Origin: Desulfoscipio gibsoniae DSM 7213
Lineage (GTDB): Bacteria > Bacillota > Desulfotomaculia > Desulfotomaculales > Desulfallaceae
Length of the DNA stretch: 64,000 nucleotides
Direction: 5' to 3'
NCBI RefSeq assembly: GCF_000233715.2
Contig: NC_021184.1
Span: 1,644,501-1,708,500 of the forward strand
A program made the translations under genes and the position numbers. This document shows, piece by piece, positions 26,711 through 35,551 of the stretch (within the stretch, counting starts at the first letter, position 1; each line of letters opens with the position of its first letter). The notes below the pieces were generated by a model. That model ran no database searches and was not told the origin of the DNA. It was given only the letters and a program-made list of their open reading frames with translations.

Positions 26711-28165
26711 ATGAACAGGCGGTTATTAATTTTAACATGCGCGATATTGCTTGTGTTCAGCTGTTTTAAACCGGCTCAGGCCGCCCGGGATTTGGAAAGC
26801 GGCGCCGCTTTGGTGGTTGAGTTAATGGATTTGATGCATGAGTACCACCTGAACAACCCTGATGCCGCTGTTTTGACGGGCGGTGCAATCCAGGGTTTGC
26901 TGGACAGCCTGGAGGATCCTTATGCCGAGTATTTCAGCGCTGAAGAATTGAAGGGATTCACTGATACGTTAAATGGTGATCTTCAAGGGATTGGTATTGA
27001 AATGCTGGCCGGTGAGGAGTATCCCAATGTGTTCCGCGTTATACCCGACACCCCTGCTGCAAAGGGTGGTATACTGGCCGGGGATATCATTGTGGCGGTG
27101 GATGGGCAAGATATTGCCGGTTGGACATTGGCTGATGTGGTTGATAAGGTACGCGGACCCATCGATTCAAAGGTGGTCCTAACTATTCAGCGCGGGGATG
27201 ATACTTTGGAGTTTAGTCTGCAGCGGGCTGATATTCATGTGCCCTCTGTAAACTATGAAATGTTGGCCGGAAAAACAGGTTATATTAATTTAACATCATT
27301 TGGTGCCAGTACCGGCCGGGAATTTGAAGAGGCTTTGCGTAATTTGAAATCTACCGGTATGGAAAGCCTGATTATTGATTTGCGCTATAACGGCGGCGGC
27401 CTGCTGGAGGAAGCAGTGGATATATTAAGTAATTTTGTTGCCGGGGATACACTGGCAGTGGTTACTGTGGACGGGCAGGGCAACCGGGGGGAAATTCGCA
27501 CTTGGGATAAGCCCGGCGCTGCCTCTCTGCCAATGGTGGTTCTAGTTAATGAACTGAGCGCCAGTGCTTCCGAATTACTGGCCGGCGCGCTGCAGGATTA
27601 TGAATTGGCGGCTTTGGTGGGTAATGTTACCTTTGGTAAGGGCGTTGTGCAAACCATTATTCCTCTTAGTTCCGGCGGTGCTCTCAAAATAACGGTATCA
27701 AAGTATTTAACCCCCACCGGTCGGGATATTGATGCGGTGGGTTTAATTCCGGACCACTATGTTGTTGCGGAAGAATTGCAAAGGGAAATTGCCTGGCAGA
27801 TATTACATCCGGAAGATACGCCGGATTTGACCCTGGAACCCGGTACGGGCCGGGCGGTTCTAAACGGTCGTGCCTTGGAGATGACTATTAATGTCGAAAA
27901 AGAAGGCAGCATCTACAAGCTGCCGCTGCGCCCGGTGCTGGAGGCCATGCTATACCAGGTGTACTGGAATGATGGTGTAATCAGGGTATTTTCCGGCCAG
28001 GAGGAAGTCTGGAGTATTGATCCGTCCAGAGGCGGGTCTAACGAACAGTCTGACATTTTTTTGAAAGACGGAGTTAGCTATTTGACTGAGAATATTTTAA
28101 AGCAGTTGAATATTGTAATTAGTAAGGAAGAGGATCAAATTACTTTGACCAGGTTAATGCATTAA
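26711..28165 (+). CDS. S41-family carboxyl-terminal processing protease
   Basis: 484 aa. Signal peptide (1-24), helical N-terminal part, PDZ domain (about 85-165), then an S41 peptidase domain with catalytic Ser in LSASASELLAG and Lys in FGKGVVQT. The last ~100 residues resemble a copper-amine-oxidase N-like substrate or cell-surface domain. Secreted protease acting on C-terminal tails. Related CtpA/CtpB proteins act in sporulation; the exact substrate here is unknown. Confidence 0.9.
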   Translation: MNRRLLILTCAILLVFSCFKPAQAARDLESGAALVVELMDLMHEYHLNNPDAAVLTGGAIQGLLDSLEDPYAEYFSAEELKGFTDTLNGDLQGIGIEMLAGEEYPNVFRVIPDTPAAKGGILAGDIIVAVDGQDIAGWTLADVVDKVRGPIDSKVVLTIQRGDDTLEFSLQRADIHVPSVNYEMLAGKTGYINLTSFGASTGREFEEALRNLKSTGMESLIIDLRYNGGGLLEEAVDILSNFVAGDTLAVVTVDGQGNRGEIRTWDKPGAASLPMVVLVNELSASASELLAGALQDYELAALVGNVTFGKGVVQTIIPLSSGGALKITVSKYLTPTGRDIDAVGLIPDHYVVAEELQREIAWQILHPEDTPDLTLEPGTGRAVLNGRALEMTINVEKEGSIYKLPLRPVLEAMLYQVYWNDGVIRVFSGQEEVWSIDPSRGGSNEQSDIFLKDGVSYLTENILKQLNIVISKEEDQITLTRLMH

Positions 28166-28251
28166 CCGGTAGCGCTATAGGCAGGTAACACACGTTATGA
28201 ACTGCTGAAATGTGACGTTTGTGAAAAGATTTTATCAGGGAGGTGCTTTGA

Positions 28252-29631
28252 ATGCCGGATAAACAATGCCTGAGCGGTAATGGTAAAAAAACTGGCGCGG
28301 GCAATAAACAGAAGGATAATGTGATTGATATAAATAAATACCGCTGGTGGCGTGCAGGGCAGCATCTCCGTACAAAGCTGGCCGAGTTTGCCGATAATGA
28401 AATGCTTTTGGATGAAGTTGGAATAGCCAGGGAGCTTTACTTCAGCGTGATGGATCCGGATTTTGCCGATGAAGAAGACGAATTTTTAATGGAGCGATTT
28501 TTTGAATGGTTCATATTTGATTATAAAATTCGGGGCCGAACCTTATTACAATATGTTAAAATGACCGGCAGATTCAATTATGAGGAAACTGAGCTGCTTA
28601 AAAAATGGGCTAAAACCAGAATCTCATTGTACCAGGTAGTCAAGATAAGTGATGAACAGTTCGTTACTTTAAAAGATTTGTTAAAAGGTGGTAAAGTATC
28701 GGTCTGTGACCCTGACGTTGTACGGGAACTGGCACCGGGACATATTTTGTATATCAGGATATTACCGGTGGGTGATGGACATGAATTTTCTACCGGCGGG
28801 TTGATTTTGCCGGCCTATAGCAAAGATTATATTATCAGCCGGGTAAAGCTTGATGCCGAGTTGTACTGGAGTAAACAAGGTGTGCGCGGCAAGTGGGATG
28901 CTTACCTGCAGCGCAAAGCCCATGTTATTAATGCACTGGTTATAGAAACGGCTTCAATTGTATGGGGTCTTGAAGAACACTATGACAAAGAAATTGGTGC
29001 CAAGGCGAATAAAACCGGGGATTTTACACCTCAGTTAGCCCAGCGGGTAACCGATTTGTTCCTGGATTATTTTTACGACCGCTGGATTAATGAGCCAATG
29101 GATATCTTGCTGGGGCAAACGCCCCTGGAGGCATCCCGCACCAGGGACGGTCGTAAAAAATTGCAAACAATACTAGGGGAGCTTTCAAAAGTAGAAAAAG
29201 GCAGAGCCCAAAAGGGTGAGATATTTTACGATTTATCCAAGTTATTTGAGAAATTGAATCTAACGGTTAAAAAAGATTCGGCAACAGAAGAAAAAAGTGT
29301 TAACGACTTGGATGATTTTGCGGAAGATAGTCAAGGTTATGCTGAGGTTCTAAAACTAATCAGAGATGGATTGACGGAAATGGGATATCCGCTCAAGCAG
29401 GTTAATCATGCGGAGAAGTTATGGCGGGACTACAGTCAGACGGCTTCTCCCAATTTTAAAAAGCCGGAAACCTGGGCAGCGGCGGTTATTTATGCTATGG
29501 CCAGGAGTACAGGCGACAAGCTAGTTAATCAAAATACCCTGGCCCGTCAGTATAACATATCGGCCTCTACAATTTCCAATAACTACAGGAATATTTGCCG
29601 TGCTATGCAAATAAATAAGGACGAGGAGTAG
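28252..29631 (+). CDS. Hypothetical protein with C-terminal TFIIB-like/HTH fold
   Basis: 459 aa, no signal or membrane span. Residues 45-130 (EFLMERFFEWFIFDYKIRGRTLLQYV) resemble the region found in proteins with SEC-C-type repeats. The C-terminal ~90 residues (ETWAAAVIYAMARSTGDKLVNQNTLARQYNISASTISNNYRNIC) look like a cyclin-fold plus helix-turn-helix. AGGGAGGTG precedes the ATG. It might be a DNA-binding regulator, but no family name is certain. Confidence 0.7.
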   Translation: MPDKQCLSGNGKKTGAGNKQKDNVIDINKYRWWRAGQHLRTKLAEFADNEMLLDEVGIARELYFSVMDPDFADEEDEFLMERFFEWFIFDYKIRGRTLLQYVKMTGRFNYEETELLKKWAKTRISLYQVVKISDEQFVTLKDLLKGGKVSVCDPDVVRELAPGHILYIRILPVGDGHEFSTGGLILPAYSKDYIISRVKLDAELYWSKQGVRGKWDAYLQRKAHVINALVIETASIVWGLEEHYDKEIGAKANKTGDFTPQLAQRVTDLFLDYFYDRWINEPMDILLGQTPLEASRTRDGRKKLQTILGELSKVEKGRAQKGEIFYDLSKLFEKLNLTVKKDSATEEKSVNDLDDFAEDSQGYAEVLKLIRDGLTEMGYPLKQVNHAEKLWRDYSQTASPNFKKPETWAAAVIYAMARSTGDKLVNQNTLARQYNISASTISNNYRNICRAMQINKDEE

Positions 29632-29647
29632 CGGTTGATAGGATGGT

Positions 29648-30295
29648 GTGTTTGGAGGTGCTGTAAAACTGGAGTTTATCAATGCAGTACTGGAGTTTTT
29701 AGCCCATGAGGTGACCGCTTTTATAGCTGCGCTGGGATACTGGGGTATTGCCCTGGGCATGGCCATTGAAAGCGCTAATATTCCTTTACCCAGTGAAATT
29801 ATTTTACCATTCGGCGGTTACCTGGTATCCACCGGACAGCTGGATTTTTTTTGGACTGCTATGGCGGGAACACTGGGTGGGCTTGGGGGATCCATTGTTT
29901 CTTACTATATCGGCTACCGGGGCGGCAGGCCTTTTTTACTTAAATACGGGCGCTATATTGGCTTTTCTCAGCAGCATTTTAACCAGGCCGAGGCATGGTT
30001 TCTACGTTATGGTGAGGCCACCGTATTTTTTACCCGGTTAATGCCTGTGGTGCGTACTTTTATTTCACTGCCGGCCGGTATTTCGGGGATGAACTTTTAT
30101 AAATTTGTGTTTTATTCATTTATTGGCTCGCTTCCCTGGTGTTTTTTTCTTACCTATCTGGGTGTAAAATTGGGTGAAAACTGGATGGCACTTAAACCCT
30201 GGTTTCACCGTTTTGATTTTCTAATCGTGGCCCTGATTTTAGGTGGTTTGTTATGGTGGTTTGTAAAAAGGCGGCGCAAGTCTAGGATTGAATAA
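29648..30295 (+). CDS. DedA-family membrane protein
   Basis: 215 aa from GTG at 29648. Five or so hydrophobic spans and DedA landmarks: ESANIPLPSEIILPFGGYLV, YYIGYRGGRPFLLKYGRY, FFTRLMPVVRTFISLPAG. DedA proteins are lipid scramblase-like or proton-coupled transporters. The best ribosome-binding site, GGAGGTG at 29654-29660, lies 8 nt before an in-frame CTG at 29669, so translation may start at CTG and not at the GTG. Confidence 0.85.
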   Translation: MFGGAVKLEFINAVLEFLAHEVTAFIAALGYWGIALGMAIESANIPLPSEIILPFGGYLVSTGQLDFFWTAMAGTLGGLGGSIVSYYIGYRGGRPFLLKYGRYIGFSQQHFNQAEAWFLRYGEATVFFTRLMPVVRTFISLPAGISGMNFYKFVFYSFIGSLPWCFFLTYLGVKLGENWMALKPWFHRFDFLIVALILGGLLWWFVKRRRKSRIE

Positions 30296-30305
30296 ATTAA
30301 AACTA

Positions 30306-30347
30306 AAAATGCGAAGGGGAACATTCATGTTCTCCTTCGCATTTTTT
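30306..30347. terminator. Bidirectional terminator between DedA and deacetylase
   Basis: Long stem AAATGCGAAGGGGAAC / GTTCTCCTTCGCATTT with T runs on both strands, serving two convergent genes. Confidence 0.9.
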
Positions 30348-30410
30348 ATTGCTGTTCGTTCCATAATAACTTTTAGTCTGTTGTTTGTCAGTGTTGCCTG
30401 GTGGTGTTCT

Positions 30411-31163
30411 TTAATCCACTACCCCAGGCCCCAGTTTCATTAATTCACTGACGGTTACCAAGCTGTAGCCTTTTTCCCGCAGCCCGTCAATCACAGCGGG
30501 CAGCGCGGCCGGGGTGCGATCACAGGTGTCGCTGGCGTGCATCAGTATAATAGCACCAGGATGAGCTTTTTCCAGTACCCGGCTGGTGATTTGTTCCACC
30601 GATTTGTCCTTTTGCCAATCCAGGGAGTCATCGCTCCACTTAATAGACTTGTAGCCTAAATCAGCAATGGTTTGGCGTACCATGTCATTCCAGTCGCCGT
30701 TGGGGGTGCGGATCAGATTGGGCTCTGCGCCGGTAACTTCTTTAATGGCTTTATGAGCGGTCATAATGTCATTTTTAATCCACTCAGGATCATGTTCGCT
30801 GTAGTTAACATGCTCATTACCATGACTGGCTATCTCATGTCCTTCGGCAGCAATTCTTTTGGGGATCTCCGGATATTTTTTTACCCAGGGTCCACTGAGG
30901 AAAAAGGTTGATTTTACATCCTTTTCCTTTAAAACGTCCAGTACAGGCCCCGGCACCTTGGTGCCCCAGCTGATATCAAAAGTTAGCGCCACAACCTTTT
31001 TGTCAGTCTGCACCTTGTAAATTTCGTAGGGTTTAGGTTCTGTATCAGTGGGTATGGTATTTGGCTGCAGCATTACCATAAACAGGCTGGCTGTGAAAAT
31101 TAGTAGTGCACCCAGCAGTAAGTTGCGTTTGATTTTTTTCATGTTCAGCAGGTAAATACGCAT
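30411..31163 (-). CDS. Polysaccharide deacetylase, PdaB-like
   Basis: 250 aa. N-terminal membrane anchor (8-30), then a NodB domain: motif 1 ALTFDISWG (Asp present; second Asp replaced, as in the PdaB/YlxY group), zinc motif SHGNEHVNYS, RTPNGDWND, and LMHASD with the catalytic His. Likely removes N-acetyl groups from peptidoglycan in the mother cell or cortex. ATG has AGAGGTG upstream. Confidence 0.9.
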   Translation of the reverse strand: MRIYLLNMKKIKRNLLLGALLIFTASLFMVMLQPNTIPTDTEPKPYEIYKVQTDKKVVALTFDISWGTKVPGPVLDVLKEKDVKSTFFLSGPWVKKYPEIPKRIAAEGHEIASHGNEHVNYSEHDPEWIKNDIMTAHKAIKEVTGAEPNLIRTPNGDWNDMVRQTIADLGYKSIKWSDDSLDWQKDKSVEQITSRVLEKAHPGAIILMHASDTCDRTPAALPAVIDGLREKGYSLVTVSELMKLGPGVVD

Positions 31164-31288
31164 AAAAAAAATTCACCTCTTTTGTATGATTCAAGTTATT
31201 TATATAGGTATTTCCAGGCAAAGACTGTTATGTTACATTTTTTTGTATTCCTTGATGAAAATTATACCAAGGGCGGTGTTTTGTTTTC

Positions 31289-32446
31289 ATGCATAGTTCC
31301 TCTGTTTTTAATGGGGTGTTGAAGATATGTCTGGCCGTCACTTTTTTTGTTGTGTTTTTTAACTATACTGCAGCGGATGCCCTGTCCGCCGGGACAGAAC
31401 AGCTTGATATAAATGCCCGTGCTGGCATTTTGCTGGATGCTGAAACCGGCCAGGTCTATTACGCCAAGGATGCTGATAAAAGCCGGCCCCCTGCCAGTTT
31501 GACCAAGCTGATGACCGCTATTTTGGCGGTAGAAAACGGTAAGCTGGATGATGTGGTTACCGTCACCGGGCGGGCCGCTTCAGTGTCTGTAGGTTCTACT
31601 ATCGGTTTGAATAAAGGTGACCGCATAACCCTGGAAAATTTGTTAAAAGCAGCACTGGTTACTTCGGCAAATGACTCTACGGTGGCCATAGCCGAACATA
31701 TCGGGGGTAACCACGACAGCTTTGTATACCAGATGAATCGCAAGGCGGTTTTACTGGGTGCTGAGGATACCAGGTTTGCCAATACCAACGGCTATCATGA
31801 TCCGCAGCACTATACCACTGCTTATGACCTGGGGCTGATTACCCGTTACGCGCTGCAAAATAATTTTATCAATGAACTGGTTTCCACCCGGGAAACCGTG
31901 GTCAGGTGGGTCGAACCGGAAAAGGAAAGGGAGGTTAGAAACACCAACCGTTTGCTGCATGAAGATGAGGTGGATGGCATAGACGGGGTTAAAACCGGTA
32001 GCACAGCCCGGGCCGGTAATTGTCTGATAGCTTCGGCCACCAGGGGGGACAAGCGGCTCATTGCAGTGGTGCTGCATGCCGGGAACCGGTACCGGGAAGC
32101 TGCTAAATTGCTGGATTACGGTTTTTCGGAAGTGCACCCGGTGACCATTTTCCCGGCTGGTAAGGAGATGGCTGAAATAAAGGTCAAAGGCGGTGTGTAT
32201 GAAACCGTGCCATTAACTGTGGCCAACCCGGTGCGGGTTGAAATAGCCAGGGACCAGCAGCCTAACATTAAGCTGGATGTATTGATGCACAGCGAACCCG
32301 CCGCACCGGTGCGTGAGGGACAGCTGCTCGGACACGCGGTATTTACCATTAATGGCTACCGGCTGATTAAAGTACCCCTTGTGGCGGCCAGGGAGGTGCC
32401 CCCGGCATCTTTATTTTCCCGTATGATATACTGGTTTTCCAAGTAA
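31289..32446 (+). CDS. dacF: D-alanyl-D-alanine carboxypeptidase, DacF-like
   Basis: 385 aa. Signal peptide (about 1-32), then a serine peptidase S11 domain: PASLTKLM (SxxK), TSANDSTVA (SxN), VKTGSTARAG (KTG). The C-terminal beta domain (PBP5_C) and a terminal amphipathic helix (RMIYWFSK) follow. It trims D-Ala from peptidoglycan pentapeptides; the DacF subgroup acts in spore cortex synthesis. The gene is divergent from the deacetylase gene. Confidence 0.9.
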   Translation: MHSSSVFNGVLKICLAVTFFVVFFNYTAADALSAGTEQLDINARAGILLDAETGQVYYAKDADKSRPPASLTKLMTAILAVENGKLDDVVTVTGRAASVSVGSTIGLNKGDRITLENLLKAALVTSANDSTVAIAEHIGGNHDSFVYQMNRKAVLLGAEDTRFANTNGYHDPQHYTTAYDLGLITRYALQNNFINELVSTRETVVRWVEPEKEREVRNTNRLLHEDEVDGIDGVKTGSTARAGNCLIASATRGDKRLIAVVLHAGNRYREAAKLLDYGFSEVHPVTIFPAGKEMAEIKVKGGVYETVPLTVANPVRVEIARDQQPNIKLDVLMHSEPAAPVREGQLLGHAVFTINGYRLIKVPLVAAREVPPASLFSRMIYWFSK

Positions 32447-32999
32447 TCAGGCTAAAATTAATTGTTACATTGAAAAGACATTAATATAGCATTTTTAAAA
32501 TCATTGATACATTGCGCATATTAAAAAGGTTGTTGTGTCTTATCTTAAAAAAATCGAGATAGCATAACGTTAAGCAAACTTATATCTGAGTAAGAGCTTA
32601 CTGGGGTATATTGGATTGAAAAAATCTTGATAATGGGTAATACAATTGAACTGCTTAAATCCCTGGGATTATTGGGCTCAGGAGTTTAAGGCGCTGTTAT
32701 TTCGCAAACTAATGCTGGACTTGAAAAACTGCCTTTAAGCAAGAAGGGCAGTTTTTTGCTGGTTATAAATGATATATTGGTTTTACTAATAAGTAGGTTA
32801 TCGCTTCAAACGCCCGGGTGCGCCTGTAACGGACTGATTATGCATATGCCTTTTACAGTGCCAGGGTGCGGAACTGGACAAATAAAGCGGGACTATATAC
32901 ACTATATATTGCAGAATAGTCATTTCGGCAGAAAATATTGCATTTTGCAAATTGTAATAGGTTCGTTTTGTAAAATACATACTTGAGGGGGAAATTAAT
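32447..32999. other. Intergenic region with one strong terminator
   Basis: No gene. The plus strand has a terminator at 32724-32757 (AAAACTGCCTT / AAGGGCAGTTTT then T). The sequence before it (about 32590-32720) has no open frame and could be a short RNA. The promoter of the aldo/keto reductase lies in the last 60 bp (TAAAAT box at 32971-32976). Confidence 0.45.
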
Positions 33000-34010
33000 T
33001 TGCAGTACAGGCAGCTGGGCCGCACGGGTCTTGATGTATCGGTAATTGGTTTTGGGGGGATTCCCATTCAGCGGGTATCCGATAAAGAAGCCACGGCTAT
33101 TGTGCAGCGGGCTCTGGACAAGGGCATTAATTTTTTTGATACTGCCCGGGGCTATACCGACAGTGAGGCCAAACTGGGTGCAGTCCTAAAATGTTGCAGG
33201 CGCAAAGTAATTATTGCTACCAAGTCAATGGCCCGTACCAAAGATGGTATGACCTCGGATATTAAAAAAAGCCTGGCTACGCTGGGCGTGGATTATATTG
33301 ATCTTTATCAATTACATAACGTTAAAGACAGGGCCGCATTGGAACAGGTGTTTAAACCGGACGGTGCTTTGGCTGCCTTAAAGGAAGCCAAAAGGGCAGG
33401 GGTGGTCAAGCATATCGGCATCACTGGGCATATCCGGAGCTATCTGGTGGAAGCTCTTAAGTCAGGTGAACTGGAAACTGTTCAGTTTCCCTTTAATGCG
33501 GTGGAAGCCAGTGGGGCGGAGGAATTGTTTGAACAGGCGAAACAAGTGGGTGCCGGTATCATTATAATGAAACCGCTTGCCGGGGGAGCCATCAGAAATA
33601 CAAATTACGCCTTGCGCTTTATATTGGAATACAACGTAACTACTGTTATTCCCGGGATGGATTCGCCGGCTCAGGTGGACGAAAACGTGATGCCCGGCCA
33701 TGAACTGCTGCCCTTATCCGCTGTTGAAAAAAAGGTACTGGAGAAAGAGGCAGGTGTACTGGGGGCCGCTTTCTGCCGGCGTTGCGAATACTGCCAGCCT
33801 TGCCCCCAGGGTATCGATATACCAACAGTATTTTTGCTGGACGGTTACTATACCAGGTACGACTTAAAAGAATGGGCCAGGGAACGTTACTGGGCCTTGC
33901 CCAATAAAGCGGACGCCTGTGTTGAGTGCGGTGAATGCGAGGAAAAGTGCCCTTACAGCCTGCCCATACGGCGCATGCTTACAGAGTCGTCGGTAAGGCT
34001 GGGGGGGTAG
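33000..34010 (+). CDS. Aldo/keto reductase with ferredoxin-type C terminus
   Basis: 336 aa, TTG start with GAGGGGG upstream. Residues 1-265 are an AKR barrel with catalytic DTARGYTDSE (Asp, Tyr), IATKSM (Lys) and DLYQLHNV (His). The C-terminal part holds two Cys clusters, CRRCEYCQPCPQGID and CVECGECEEKCPYSLP, consistent with [4Fe-4S] binding. This YhdN/YccK-like group is common in anaerobes. Substrate unknown. Confidence 0.9.
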   Translation: MQYRQLGRTGLDVSVIGFGGIPIQRVSDKEATAIVQRALDKGINFFDTARGYTDSEAKLGAVLKCCRRKVIIATKSMARTKDGMTSDIKKSLATLGVDYIDLYQLHNVKDRAALEQVFKPDGALAALKEAKRAGVVKHIGITGHIRSYLVEALKSGELETVQFPFNAVEASGAEELFEQAKQVGAGIIIMKPLAGGAIRNTNYALRFILEYNVTTVIPGMDSPAQVDENVMPGHELLPLSAVEKKVLEKEAGVLGAAFCRRCEYCQPCPQGIDIPTVFLLDGYYTRYDLKEWARERYWALPNKADACVECGECEEKCPYSLPIRRMLTESSVRLGG

Positions 34011-34125
34011 CAGTAAATAGTCGACGAGTGATGATTAATAATTTGCCACGTTTATTCCCCTTGACTTTTGGCCCGTTTTGCGGCATAATAAATGTTGCAG
34101 CGGATGAAACAATTATCATATGTAC

Positions 34126-34200
34126 GGGTGCATAGCTCAGGGGGAGAGCACTTCCTTGACGCGGAAGGGGTCGTAGGTTCAATTCCTACTGCACCCACCA
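34126..34200 (+). tRNA. tRNA-Val(GAC)
   Basis: 75 nt including CCA. Acceptor GGGTGCA / TGCACCC, discriminator A; anticodon stem CTTCC / GGAAG with loop TTGACGC, anticodon GAC at 34158-34160. Its 3' end forms the left half of the attachment site of the next element. Confidence 0.96.
34178..34200 (+). repeat. attL of the tRNA-Val element
   Basis: The last 23 bases of tRNA-Val (TTCAATTCCTACTGC then ACCCACCA) are repeated exactly at 53258-53280. Confidence 0.9.
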
Positions 34201-34204
34201 CACG

Positions 34205-34248
34205 AATACCTGCAAAGCCGTTATATATAAGGTTTTGCAGGTATTTTT
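34205..34248 (+). terminator. Element-borne terminator after tRNA-Val
   Basis: Fifteen-base stem AATACCTGCAAAGCC / GGTTTTGCAGGTATT followed by T5. It takes over from the tRNA's original terminator, displaced to 53283-53322. Confidence 0.85.
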
Positions 34249-34314
34249 GTTTTTTAAAACACTTTATTTTGGTTCCGCATAAAACCCTTAATTCATGCGG
34301 CTTTCCGCAACTAT

Positions 34315-34335
34315 TCAGGCAGATAGTCAGGCAAA
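34315..34335 (+). repeat. Arm-type integrase repeat, left
   Basis: A 21-bp sequence starting TCAGGCAGATAGTCAGG is identical to 53190-53210 at the other end. A third partial copy (AGTCAGGCA) lies at 34337-34345. Likely an accessory binding site of the integrase. Confidence 0.6.
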
Positions 34336-34431
34336 AAGTCAGGCAGAAAAGGCAGCCCATATGGGTTGTCTTTTTCTCTATGTGGGTTGCCGGATTGAAG
34401 CAGCACAGATTAAATAGTGAGGTTTCAAAAA

Positions 34432-35430
34432 ATGAATGAAAGAATGGAGTTTCGCGCCCGGGTTAAGAAACCACGTCGAGAGCTTTCATTACCGCCGCTT
34501 ACATTTCATCACGCCGATCACTGGATGAAAGTCCTGGGTATGGAAGTGTTCTCAGCTTGGTTGATGATTTACACTTGGTGTGACCGGGAACAGTATCCGC
34601 AGGATGATATTAGTCACCATAAAAACATAAGGAACATTGCTGATGCATTTGGGTGTAAATCAGTGGATAAGGCTCAAAAAATAATAAAAAAGCTTTACGA
34701 ATTCGGTTTAATAGACATAGTTCAGGAAAAAAACAAATTCGGCAGTATGAAAAATATTTATTATTGGTACGACATTCCGATATATGCTGATAGCATGTTT
34801 TGTGAATTACGAAAGTGCCGTAATTGGGAGGATAGAAATTCACATGGACAGGAATTAGTTAAATTAAGGAAAATAAAGGAGAAAAATAGTAAGCTAAAAA
34901 GCCGTACGAAAAAATCGTACGGCTTTAACAATACCCAAGAAAATAGCGGCTTCCAGGATGAGCCGTACGAAAAAATCGAACGGCAGCCGTACGAAAAATC
35001 GGTACAATATAATTATATAAATAATAATGTTGTTGATGTTGTTGTTGAACCGCCTGGCGAAAAAAATCAAAAAGATCTCATAAGAATAGCTTTAACAGAA
35101 TTTCAACAGCAGGCTGAAAAAGTATGTGGTGTCCGGATACCGTTGGAGCTATTAACTAACCTGGTAACTGAATACGGCATTGGAAAAGTGAAAGAGAAAA
35201 TCAATATGCTCGGAAGCGTCCGGACTAGGAATGCACCGGGCTTTCTTATTGCCGCCCTGCGGGATGATTTTAGGTTAATGCCTGGGCGGCCGCCCCAGCA
35301 ACAACAAAAAAAAAGGGCTTCCCCCGGCGGCCAAGCTGTCCGGAAAAACACCCAAACCAGAGCTAGGGAACCGGACACTGCGGAAGCACTGGAACGAAAG
35401 AAGCTGATCCAGTCGCTTTACATGAGCTGA
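34432..35430 (+). CDS. Putative replication initiator
   Basis: 332 aa. N-terminal winged-helix-like part (LPPLTFHHADHWMKVLGMEVFSAW ... NIADAFGCKSVDKAQKIIKKLYEFGLID), a variable middle with repeats PYEKI / PYEKS, and a conserved-looking C-terminal RNAPGFLIAALRDDFRL, like plasmid/phage initiators of the DnaD-like/RepA type. The DNA repeats in its middle (iterons) support this. ATG at 34432 with GTGAGG upstream. Evidence is structural only; a primosomal DnaD-like role is an alternative. Confidence 0.6.
   Translation: MNERMEFRARVKKPRRELSLPPLTFHHADHWMKVLGMEVFSAWLMIYTWCDREQYPQDDISHHKNIRNIADAFGCKSVDKAQKIIKKLYEFGLIDIVQEKNKFGSMKNIYYWYDIPIYADSMFCELRKCRNWEDRNSHGQELVKLRKIKEKNSKLKSRTKKSYGFNNTQENSGFQDEPYEKIERQPYEKSVQYNYINNNVVDVVVEPPGEKNQKDLIRIALTEFQQQAEKVCGVRIPLELLTNLVTEYGIGKVKEKINMLGSVRTRNAPGFLIAALRDDFRLMPGRPPQQQQKKRASPGGQAVRKNTQTRAREPDTAEALERKKLIQSLYMS
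34901..35005 (+). repeat. Three palindromic iterons within initiator gene
   Basis: GCCGTACGAAAAA(A)TCG occurs at 34901, 34962 and 34986. Copies 1 and 2 continue as inverted repeats (arms GCCGTACGA / TCGTACGGC in copy 1; one mismatch in copy 2). An array of this kind inside an initiator gene is the layout of many plasmid and phage origins. Confidence 0.65.
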
Positions 35431-35551
35431 ATTCGCAAAAGAAGCCTTATGCGAACAAATAAGGACCAAAACCCACATGTAAGATGATCAAAACCTCCTG
35501 TTAACGGGGTTTTTTTACTTCGCATAAGGAAATTGAAAAGGAGCTGAAAGC

